Source: VXNE01 sp965116625
GTDB taxonomy: Bacteria > Pseudomonadota > Gammaproteobacteria > Pseudomonadales > Azotimanducaceae
NCBI GenBank assembly: GCA_965116625.1
Contig: OZ220717.1
Span: 2,914,001 to 2,978,000 of the forward strand
Reading direction: 5' to 3'
Length of the DNA: 64,000 nt
The notes under the pieces are model-generated. The model was not told where the DNA came from, searched no databases, and saw nothing but the letters and a program-made list of their open reading frames with translations. Position 1 is the stretch's first letter. Every line of letters starts with the position of its first letter. A program made the position numbers and the translations under genes. Shown here one piece after another: positions 1 through 5,413 of this stretch.

Positions 1-1
1 C

Positions 2-451
2 CGCCGTCACCAATTGAAGCTCTGGGGTGCTTGGGGTTTTGCCGCCTCGTGGCAAGCCAGCGCGGCGTTCCAGTACGTAAGTGGCCGACCGCGTAATGCC
101 TTTGGCATTCATCCCACCGATCCGTACGCGGCGCAATACGGAGCGGCGTCGTTCTATAACCAGGGGCGGTTCGTTCCGCGCGGTACATTGGGGACGACCA
201 GCGATACGTTCCGGCTCGATGTGGGCCTCAAGTACGCCAGCGACCTGGGTCGAGGCACGCTGGAGGCTCGGTTGGACATCTTTAACGTCTTTGACGGGGA
301 AGCCGAAACCGAAGTCGACGAACGCGCCGACACGGCATCCGGCCAAGCTTCGCCGACTTTCGGTCTGCCGACGCGGTTCCAGCAGCCCCGCACGGTGCGC
401 CTGGGACTTCAGTATGAGTTGGAGCCCGCAATGCCCGGTCGAGACGGTTAG
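2..451 (+). CDS. TonB-dependent receptor, C-terminal fragment (open at the left edge)
   Basis: The reading frame is open from the first bases, so only the last ~150 residues are seen. They look like the final strands of an outer-membrane TonB-dependent receptor barrel: alternating polar and aromatic residues, a plug-distal loop motif (YVSGRPRNAFG), LEARLDIFNVFDGE, and the typical last-strand pattern PRTVRLGLQYEL. Such receptors import siderophores or other large ligands. In the family the chain normally stops right after this strand on an aromatic residue. Here it runs on for about nine unrelated residues (EPAMPGRDG), because the DNA after about position 421 belongs to another gene fragment. 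The gene end is therefore probably a recombination scar. The ligand cannot be inferred. Confidence 0.6.
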   Translation, partial: RRHQLKLWGAWGFAASWQASAAFQYVSGRPRNAFGIHPTDPYAAQYGAASFYNQGRFVPRGTLGTTSDTFRLDVGLKYASDLGRGTLEARLDIFNVFDGEAETEVDERADTASGQASPTFGLPTRFQQPRTVRLGLQYELEPAMPGRDG

Positions 452-643
452 TTGGGACGACGCGCAGGCGTTCATTGCCAGGATCAACGCGACGGGCGGC
501 AACTGCTGCCCAGCGGGTTGGAGTGGGAATTTGCTTCAGGGGGCGGGATCAGCACCGATGGACGGCAGTACGCGGGCAGCGACCAGTTGGCCGACATTGC
601 CCGACAGTACAAGAATACGACACCAGTCGCAGGCAGCGAATAA
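432..643 (+). pseudogene. Formylglycine-generating enzyme (SUMF1/FGE-sulfatase domain) fragment, frameshifted
   Basis: Two adjacent frames carry pieces of one FGE-sulfatase domain. Frame 3 from 432 reads CPVETVSWDDAQAFIARIN, the conserved start of the domain core. Frame 2 then continues with LPSGLEWEFASGGG and RQYAGSDQLADIA...TTPVAGSE before a TAA at 641-643. The family runs PVxxVSWxDAxAF...RLPTExEWEYAARGG...GSDxLxxVA...T.PVG, so order and spacing fit, with a frame change near 500. The N-terminal part and the metal-binding C-terminal half (LYDMxGNVWEW) are missing. It starts exactly where the preceding receptor loses homology, so the two are fused remnants. Not functional. Confidence 0.6.
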
Positions 644-774
644 GGCGCGGTGGCGTAGGCAGGTGCCCAGCGGAAGCGGCTCATCGCCGCAGAGGCCCCC
701 CGGATGGACCCTCCGAAGGTCCGGTCCGAGAAACTGGAACAGACGAGAGTTTGGCCAATCGTGCACGATGTCGG

Positions 775-870
775 GTCGCGCCCCTCGCGGGCGCGCGGAT
801 TGAAACTGGGATAATCGGTCGTCCTTTGGCAGGCGTGGCCGTCGCGCCCCTGGCGGGCGCGGATTGAAAG
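775..870 (+). CRISPR. Two-repeat CRISPR relic, type I-C-like repeat
   Basis: A 32-nt repeat at 775-806 begins GTCGCGCCCC and ends GGATTGAAAC, closely resembling the repeat family of type I-C arrays. A 34-nt spacer (807-840) follows, then a second, degenerate repeat at 841-870 that begins GTCGCGCCCC, lacks 2 nt in the middle and ends GGATTGAAAG. The repeat interior is the usual short palindrome (CGCCCC..GGGCG). A possible third remnant (GGCGCGCCCCTC) starts at 887. There are no cas genes anywhere in the window, so this is an orphan remnant or the degenerate end of a lost array. Confidence 0.6.
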
Positions 871-1034
871 ATCGTGGTGCGCCCGCGGCGCGCCCCTCAA
901 CGGTGGGGCTATACGCCCCGTCACTACTCCGATTGTCGCAGGACACTGCAGCGAGGCTGCCCGGCGCCGACGGTCGTGGCGGCGTTCCGGTAGTGACGGG
1001 GCGCTGAATCGGCCTCCGGGCCACCGGCGGCAAG

Positions 1035-1048
1035 CGTTTCGGTAAGAA
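1035..1048 (+). repeat. 14-bp direct repeat CGTTTCGGTAAGAA, copy 1
   Basis: The same 14 bases occur at 2007-2020 just upstream of the integrase-domain gene. In both places they are followed within 5-8 nt by TTGRYGCCGGCG and then, after 11-14 nt, by a CTAG-containing -10-like hexamer (TAGAGT at 1080-1085, TAGCTT at 2052-2057). Copy 1 therefore looks like a diverged duplicate of the integrase promoter module. Here it sits directly before the hairpin-rich noncoding stretch and could drive it; TGC-TAGAGT fits an extended -10. Confidence 0.45.
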
Positions 1049-1067
1049 AAAAGTTGGTGCCGGCGTG

Positions 1068-1620
1068 GTGACGCGGTGCTAGAGTGCCCCGCGTCACGTT
1101 GTCGCTACAGGCGACGTGCCGGGACGAAAGAGCCCGGCGTGATGGCGTCACCCGACCTAGGGTGACGACCCAGTGCCATGCTGCAACGCTGCAGCGTAGG
1201 CGGTCGACGCATCGCAAGGCACGGTCCGCCACATCCGCGGTAGCGCGCGGATGGGGGCGATACCACCAACGGCCAGGAAGCCGCAAGGCGCGGAAACGCG
1301 CACTGCCGGGAAACCGGCGTGGCGGCGGATGGATCGTGGTGCGACGCATCGCGCGGGACGGGGAAACCCGTCGTGCCCGAAGGACGGGCAGCGCGCGGCG
1401 CGGCGCGTGCCGAACAAGGCTGGCGGGCCAGATGTCGCGAGACACGCCGCGGCCGCCGCAGGAGACGGCGAGGGAATACGCGTCGACGGGCATTGCCGCA
1501 CGAGAGTGCGGGGTCCGGACACCCCGACGGGTGCCGGGTCGCCCATTAGAACTAAACGAACCACGCTTCGCTCCGGGCCGCGATCGCGGCCGCGGGGCGC
1601 GGCCGAAGCGGCCCGATCCC
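1068..1620 (+). other. Hairpin-dense noncoding region (candidate structured RNA)
   Basis: No credible protein gene lies between about 900 and 1770. Instead there is a run of perfect short-loop inverted repeats: 1068-1097 (9 bp, GTGACGCGG), 1101-1115 (5 bp), 1118-1138 (6 bp), 1146-1167 (8 bp, CGTCACCC), 1181-1194 (5 bp), 1232-1253 (8 bp, CATCCGCG), 1305-1318 (5 bp, GAAA loop), 1357-1372 (6 bp GACGGG, GAAA loop), 1374-1390 (6 bp), 1433-1444 (GCGA loop), 1496-1511 (5 bp) and a 16-bp palindrome GGCCGCGATCGCGGCC near 1577-1592. Several loops are GNRA tetraloops. RNase P RNA, tmRNA, 4.5S and group II domain V signatures were not recognised. It may be a structured RNA or a recombination/origin region; high GC makes some hairpins expected by chance. 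Confidence 0.4.
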
Positions 1621-1770
1621 CGAATCCCTTGAACCCGCCTCCGCGCGCAGTGCGCCAGGGGCGGTCTGGACATGGCCACGCCCGTGCGCAACGAGCTAGG
1701 ATACGGCCATCGCCGCGACGGCCGCGGCCCTGGTCGCTCTGGAGTCGACCGGTTTGACAGGAGGTGCGCG

Positions 1771-1908
1771 ATGTTCGAGCGATACGTCAACGTGACCGAG
1801 AACATCCGGGTGGAGCGGGACTGGTGGGTGCTGTTGAAGTACGGCGTCGGCCTGTCGCTGCTCGGGATCGTGCCCACCGTCATCGTGTTCTGGCTCTGGA
1901 TACTCTGA
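1771..1908 (+). CDS. 45-residue single-span membrane miniprotein with WW motif (copy A)
   Basis: Starts at ATG 1771 after a strong Shine-Dalgarno (ACAGGAGG, about 6 nt upstream). The product begins MFERYVNVTENIRVERDWW and then has one hydrophobic helix of about 25 residues ending FWLWIL at the C-terminus, so it should sit in the inner membrane with a charged N-terminal tail. It is nearly identical in design to the gene at 4110 and shares the motif RxERxWWxxLKYG; a third, more distant relative starts at 3861. A CTAGGATACG sequence about 70 nt upstream (TAGGAT at 1697-1702) is also conserved before the 4110 copy and may be the -10 region. A GC hairpin follows. The family was not recognised and no function is assigned. 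Confidence 0.65.
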   Translation: MFERYVNVTENIRVERDWWVLLKYGVGLSLLGIVPTVIVFWLWIL

Positions 1909-1922
1909 CGGGGCAGCGGCTT

Positions 1923-1937
1923 CCCTCCCGGGGAGGG
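1923..1937 (+). terminator. Hairpin after miniprotein A
   Basis: CCCTCC (1923-1928) pairs with GGAGGG (1932-1937) across a 3-nt loop, 15 nt after the stop codon. There is no U-run, so it may be a weak terminator or a 3'-end-protecting hairpin. The gene at 3861 is followed by the same stem. Confidence 0.35.
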
Positions 1938-2001
1938 GCGCCTCCCGCATCGAAACCTCCCCCGATCAACCCGCGCCGCGGCGATGGCTGCGGCGGGCGC
2001 G

Positions 2002-2018
2002 CTTACCGTTTCGGTAAG
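2002..2018 (+). promoter_or_regulatory. Perfect dyad CTTACC-gtttc-GGTAAG upstream of the integrase promoter
   Basis: A 6-bp perfect inverted repeat (CTTACC / GGTAAG) with a 5-nt spacer lies about 10 nt upstream of the -35 hexamer at 2029. It overlaps the 14-bp direct repeat also found at 1035. Position suggests an operator for autoregulation or a recombinase arm/core site. Which one cannot be decided from sequence. Confidence 0.4.
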
Positions 2019-2028
2019 AACGGCGTCG

Positions 2029-2057
2029 TTGACGCCGGCGGACGCCCTCTCTAGCTT
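2029..2057 (+). promoter_or_regulatory. Sigma70-type promoter for the integrase genes, probably leaderless
   Basis: TTGACG (2029-2034), a 17-nt spacer and TAGCTT (2052-2057). The ATG of the first gene is at 2065, only 7 nt beyond the -10, so transcription should start at or next to the start codon and give a leaderless mRNA. Confidence 0.5.
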
Positions 2058-2064
2058 CGGAGCG

Positions 2065-2388
2065 ATGCGCCAACTGCACTTCGATCTGCTGCGGCTGCTG
2101 GGGGACGACCGGCGGGGATCGCACGCCACGCGCCGCGCCCGGCGCCACGTCCTGGCGCAGGCGGCGGAGACGCTGCACGGCCTCGGCTACCGGGGCCTGA
2201 AGGCGCGCGGCTTCAAGGGCCGGCACGTCGACGCGCTGGTCGCGGAGTGGCGGCGCCAGGGCCTGTCGGACGGCACGGTCAAGAACCGCCTGGCGCACGT
2301 GCGCTGGCTCGCGAAGAAGATCGGCAAGCCCGGCATCGTGCGCAAGGACAACGCGAGCTACGGGATCGGCCGGCGGTGCGCGACCTGA
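2065..2388 (+). CDS. Stand-alone integrase N-terminal (SAM-like) DNA-binding domain
   Basis: A 107-residue protein that aligns along its length with the first ~100 residues of the next gene. Shared blocks include LGYRGLKARGFKGRHVDALV (next gene: AGYRGLRAKGLKGKHVEALV), the following WRRxGxSDxTxxNRxAHxRW segment and a final xASYG. This is the arm/core-binding SAM-like domain found at the N-terminus of phage-type tyrosine integrases (the Phage_integr_N type); it has no catalytic domain. It ends in TGA at 2386-2388 inside the start of the full integrase, overlapping 13 nt. It may act as an accessory DNA-binding factor or dominant regulator, or be the remnant of a tandem duplication. ATG 2065 was chosen because of the promoter placement. 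Confidence 0.6.
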   Translation: MRQLHFDLLRLLGDDRRGSHATRRARRHVLAQAAETLHGLGYRGLKARGFKGRHVDALVAEWRRQGLSDGTVKNRLAHVRWLAKKIGKPGIVRKDNASYGIGRRCAT

Positions 2389-3242
2389 ACTGGGATCTGC
2401 TCCAGCTCCAGCGGCGCGCCGGGGACGACGGCTCGCACGCGACGCGCCGGGACCGCTCCTATGCGCTGGCGCGGATGGCGGACGCGCTGCACGAGGCGGG
2501 CTACCGCGGCTTGCGGGCGAAGGGGCTCAAGGGCAAACATGTCGAGGCGCTGGTGCGCCGTTGGCGCGCCGGGGGCGTCTCGGACGCCACCATCATGAAC
2601 CGCATGGCGCACCTGCGCTGGTGGGCCGAGCGGGTCGGCAAGGCGAACCTGGTGAAGGCGAACGCCGACTACGGCGTCCTGCCGCGCAGCCACGTCTCCG
2701 ACGGCGCGAAGCGCCGCGACCTGGATCCCGAAAAGCTGGCGCGCGTCGCGGACGCGCACGCGAGGATGGCGCTGCGCCTGCAGGCGGCGTTCGGGCTGCG
2801 CCGCGAGGAGGCGATCAAGTTCTCTCCGCGGCGCGCGGATCGCGGCGACCGGATCGTCGTCAGGGGCTCGACCGCCAAGGGCGGCCGGCCGCGCGAGGTG
2901 CCGGTGCTGACGGACGCCCAGCGCCGTCTGCTCGACGAGGCGCGGGAGCTGGCGGGCGGCGGCGCGCTGATCCCGTCCGCGCGCAACTACGCCGAGCAGA
3001 AGAAGATCTATGAGGACCAGACCCGGGCGGCGGGGCTCGACCGCATGCATGGCCTGCGGCACGCGTATGCGCTCGACAGGTACGAGGATCTGACGGGCTG
3101 GAAGGCGCTGGCCGCGGGCGGTCCGTCCGGGAGCGGACTGGCCGGAGCGCGGCGGCGCATCGACCGGGCCGCCCGGCTCGCGGTCGCGGCCGAGCTCGGG
3201 CACTCGAGGCGGGAGATCTCGCGGACGTATCTGGGCGCGTGA
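2376..3242 (+). CDS. Tyrosine recombinase / integrase
   Basis: 288 residues from GTG 2376, overlapping the upstream gene by 13 nt and so probably translationally coupled. The N-terminal ~100 residues are the SAM-like DNA-binding domain (NWDLLQLQRRAG... NRMAHLRWW). The C-terminal catalytic domain carries the complete active-site set: R in FGLRREEAI, K in STAKGGRP, HxxR in MHGLRHAYA, H in ELGHSRREIS and Tyr in SRTYLGA at the extreme C-terminus. Layout and length fit the Integrase_1 (PF12835-type) branch used by integrative elements rather than XerC/D. Because the neighbouring DNA holds small orphan genes and relics, it likely mobilised this island, but no attachment sites were identified. Confidence 0.75.
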   Translation: MRDLNWDLLQLQRRAGDDGSHATRRDRSYALARMADALHEAGYRGLRAKGLKGKHVEALVRRWRAGGVSDATIMNRMAHLRWWAERVGKANLVKANADYGVLPRSHVSDGAKRRDLDPEKLARVADAHARMALRLQAAFGLRREEAIKFSPRRADRGDRIVVRGSTAKGGRPREVPVLTDAQRRLLDEARELAGGGALIPSARNYAEQKKIYEDQTRAAGLDRMHGLRHAYALDRYEDLTGWKALAAGGPSGSGLAGARRRIDRAARLAVAAELGHSRREISRTYLGA

Positions 3243-3274
3243 GGCGTCGCGGCGGAGTTCCCCGCCGGCGGCTG

Positions 3275-3303
3275 TTGACTTGGCCGCCGCCCGCCGCTAC
3301 GTT
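3275..3303 (+). promoter_or_regulatory. Sigma70-type promoter candidate upstream of the 3505 gene
   Basis: TTGACT (3275-3280), 17 nt, TACGTT (3298-3303). It lies in the 3243-3504 gap after the integrase and points at the two-gene unit 3505-3989. Confidence 0.45.
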
Positions 3304-3504
3304 CGATTGCGCTTGAACCGACAGATGCGCCCGCTGCGCCGGGTTACCTGTCGAATAGAACAGCCGAACCCGGCGGGGAGTCGCTCTCTCCGCTCCGGCG
3401 AATAGGCGGGGGTACTTCACGATCTGTGCGGTTCAAGCATGGCCCGGCACCGGGGCGGTGCCGGCGGCGCGCTTGGCGCGGAGCGATTCGACCCCGGGGA
3501 AGAC

Positions 3505-3846
3505 ATGAGGATCCTCGACGATCTGGCCATGGGCGGCGACAGCCGCGCGTTCGCCGTCGAAATGGAGCTGGGCGAAGAGGCCGGCGACGCGGCGCTGCGG
3601 GCGGAGTGGGCGTCGGTGGACGACGGCGAGTACGGCGTGCCGCACGCGCTGGTGCTGTACGGCGGCGGGAAGGTCGAGCCGGCGGCGCTGCGGGCGGCGC
3701 TGGAGCGCTTCAACGAGGAGCCGTCCGGCGACGGCTGGCGGTGGACCGTGGAGGCGCTGGCGATGCACCTGCTGGACGACCTGTGCGGGATCGCCCTGGC
3801 GGACCGCCGCGCCCCGCCGCGCTCCGGGAACCGCGGCGGAACCTGA
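3505..3846 (+). CDS. Hypothetical acidic protein, 113 residues
   Basis: Not recognised. From ATG 3505 (GGGGA about 6 nt upstream) the product is 113 residues; an in-frame ATG at 3439 would add 22 low-complexity residues but has no ribosome binding site. The body is acidic and probably soluble: MRILDDLAMGGDSRAFAVEM, then YGVPHALVLYGGGKVEPAAL, and WRWTVEALAMHLLDDLCG near the end. There is no signal peptide or membrane span. The stop codon TGA (3844-3846) overlaps the Shine-Dalgarno of the WW miniprotein starting at 3861, so the two form an operon. Codon use and GC match the surrounding island. Confidence 0.5.
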   Translation: MRILDDLAMGGDSRAFAVEMELGEEAGDAALRAEWASVDDGEYGVPHALVLYGGGKVEPAALRAALERFNEEPSGDGWRWTVEALAMHLLDDLCGIALADRRAPPRSGNRGGT

Positions 3847-3860
3847 GGAGGAGTGACCAT

Positions 3861-3989
3861 GTGGGAACCAAGGAAACCCTCGAAGGGGGGCTGCGCATCG
3901 ACCGTTGGTGGTGGGTGATCGTGAAACTCGGCGCCCTTGTCGGCGTCAGCGCGCTGGTGGCGATTGCGACCGCGTTCGCGTTCCTGTAG
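3861..3989 (+). CDS. 42-residue membrane miniprotein with WWW motif (copy C)
   Basis: GTG start at 3861 with GAGGAGG about 8 nt upstream; an ATG two bases earlier is out of frame. The N-terminal tail ends in LRIDRWWWVIVKLGA, matching the RxERxWWxxLKYG core of the copies at 1771 and 4110, followed by one hydrophobic helix (ALVGVSALVAIATAFAFL) that runs to the C-terminus. It is the downstream member of a two-gene unit with 3505-3846. The family is unknown; a predicted bitopic inner-membrane peptide. Confidence 0.55.
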   Translation: MGTKETLEGGLRIDRWWWVIVKLGALVGVSALVAIATAFAFL

Positions 3990-4004
3990 TCCCGCCTCGG
4001 GCGG

Positions 4005-4021
4005 CCCTCCTTCGGGGAGGG
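4005..4021 (+). terminator. Hairpin after miniprotein C
   Basis: CCCTCC (4005-4010) and GGAGGG (4016-4021) with a TTCGG loop, 16 nt after the stop codon. It is GC-rich without a U-run and uses the same stem as at 1923-1937. Confidence 0.4.
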
Positions 4022-4109
4022 TCGTCAGATCCTGCCGCGGGACGCCTACGATACGATCCGGAGCGGTCCCGGTGGCCCTCGACCGGATCGGCCCGACAGG
4101 AGGCGCGCG

Positions 4110-4247
4110 ATGTTTGAACGGTACGAACAGGTGTCCGAGAACTTCCGGATGGAGCGCACGTGGTGGATGGTCCTGAAATACGGCGTCGGCCCGTCGCTTC
4201 TCGGAATCGTGCCCACCGTCCTTGTGTTCTGGCTCTGGATACTCTGA
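4110..4247 (+). CDS. 45-residue single-span membrane miniprotein with WW motif (copy B)
   Basis: Starts at ATG 4110 after ACAGGAGG. The product begins MFERYEQVSENFRMERTWW and ends with the same helix as copy A, including LLGIVPT and FWLWIL; most residues are identical and the changes are conservative (V/M, D/T, I/L). The 90 bp upstream also resemble those of copy A (CTACGATACG, then CGACCGG, then GACAGGAGG-GCGCG-ATG), so the gene was duplicated with its control region. The two copies flank the integrase genes. Conservation at protein level with drifted third positions suggests selection on the peptide. Confidence 0.65.
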   Translation: MFERYEQVSENFRMERTWWMVLKYGVGPSLLGIVPTVLVFWLWIL

Positions 4248-4256
4248 CGGCGCGGG

Positions 4257-4282
4257 GGCTTCTTCCGCCATCGCGGGAAGCC
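4257..4282 (+). terminator. Hairpin after miniprotein B
   Basis: GGCTTC (4257-4262) pairs with GAAGCC (4277-4282) 10 nt after the stop. No U-run is present. Confidence 0.3.
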
Positions 4283-4655
4283 GCCGCCCGCTTGCTTTCG
4301 CGCGGCCAAGCGCGGTCGCAGTCGAATCGCGAGAGGAGGATCGCGTCCCGCGGTTGCCAGAGCGCCAGGTCCGGTCAGGGGATATGCGGTTGTCGTCGCG
4401 GCGATGATTCGCGGCCGGAACCAATGAGCGCGGTTGGACGGTCGGAGCGGGTTACCGCCCGAGCGGTCTTGTTCCAAGGTGGCGTCCGGCGCAGGCGGTT
4501 GCTCAAGGACTCGCGGAGACGCATGGTCGGAACGCAATCGCAAAAAGTTGCAAAAACGTTGTAACGGTCCGGACTTGAAGGCGGCGCTTTCGGTTGACTC
4601 TATTCGAATAACAGATGATAAAACAATGAGTTATCGAACGCAGTTGCACGCGGGA
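4283..4655. other. Intergenic stretch without a recognisable gene
   Basis: Both strands were read. There is no ORF with convincing start, composition or similarity. The segment 4540-4630 is markedly A/T-richer than the rest and may contain a promoter-like or junction sequence at the edge of the integrase island. Confidence 0.4.
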
Positions 4656-5102
4656 CTACGCCGCGATGCGCAGGTGCTTCATGAAGTGGGATAGCGAGCC
4701 GAGGGTGCGGCGGGCGCGGTCGAGTCGGGCAGGGTCGCCGAGTAGTGTTGCGCGTAATTCTGCTTTGGCGACGTCCGGGTCTTGGCGGGGTCGGGTTCTC
4801 GGCGGGAAGGCCTTTATCCATCGATTGGCGACCTCGTCGTCGCTCCAGGCAAGGCAGGCATTGGGATCGTAGTGCAGCACGATGTGGAAGTGGTTGCTCA
4901 TGACGGCGTAGGCGTAGATTTCGACGGCGAAGCACCGAGCAAGCATGAGAAGCCGCTCGATGAGCCATCGGCGGCGGTGCGAATAGTCCTTGCCGGAGCG
5001 CTTGTCGCGGCCGCAGAGCCATGCGCCACGGACGCAGCGGGAGGCGATGTGGTAGTCGCAGGGATGCTGGTTGTCGACGAGCATGTATCGAGGGGTCGCC
5101 AT
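4656..5102 (-). CDS. REP-associated tyrosine (Y1/HUH) transposase, C-terminally truncated
   Basis: 148 residues. The N-terminal half matches IS200-like/RAYT transposases: MLVDNQHPCDYHIASRCVRG, AWLCGRDKRSG, FAVEIYAYAVMSNHFHIVLH, with the HxH metal-binding pair in HFH, and WSDDEVANRW. Family members usually have about 300 residues or more. This one stops shortly after LGSLSHFMKHL, where relatives go on to the LNEPIAR / nucleophile-Tyr region. Without that half it cannot nick DNA, so it is probably a dead remnant. It lies directly beside the first GTGTGTCC repeat array, the arrangement expected of a transposase that mobilises short palindromic repeats. Confidence 0.65.
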   Translation of the reverse strand: MATPRYMLVDNQHPCDYHIASRCVRGAWLCGRDKRSGKDYSHRRRWLIERLLMLARCFAVEIYAYAVMSNHFHIVLHYDPNACLAWSDDEVANRWIKAFPPRTRPRQDPDVAKAELRATLLGDPARLDRARRTLGSLSHFMKHLRIAA

Positions 5103-5273
5103 GGAGGAAGTGTGGCCGGATCAATGTCGCGGCGTCGATGGCTTGGTTCGCGAAAGTGTGTAGTCGATCGACGTCGTGGGACTGTGGATTCTGCTGCCAC
5201 TGGTGTGGGATCTCCTCCGCATCCCCGTGGACTAACGCAATCCGGTGGCCTTTCCAAGACAAGGGTCAGGGAC

Positions 5274-5355
5274 GTGTGTCCGAAAAAGACGAGGTGTGTG
5301 TCCCGAACGCCGTGTGTGTCCCGAACGTCGAAGGTGTGTGTCCCGAACGTCGATG
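5274..5355 (+). repeat. GTGTGTCC repeat array 1
   Basis: Four copies of GTGTGTCC in 82 bp, the last three as GTGTGTGTCCCGAACG with spacing of about 18-22 nt. The first copy forms a small palindrome GGAC-GTGT-GTCC. The same octamer core makes up the arrays at 6581-6866 and, in reverse complement, 9859-10040. There is no protein-coding sense. Confidence 0.6.
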
Positions 5356-5413
5356 CACGCCCCGATGCAGTGCGTACGGTGGTCAGTTTGTGATTGCGGT
5401 CGGACTGAGGAAG

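Noticed and set aside
81..803. 240-codon ORF spanning the receptor end and the CRISPR relic
   Set aside because: Overlaps two better-supported features and shows homology only over the short FGE segment.
1090..1620. RNase P RNA, tmRNA or group II intron
   Set aside because: Conserved segments of these RNAs (such as the P4 helix strands of RNase P or the domain V of group II introns) were not found.
4600..5262. 220-codon minus-strand ORF over the transposase
   Set aside because: Different frame from the recognisable HUH transposase; basic, low-complexity shadow.
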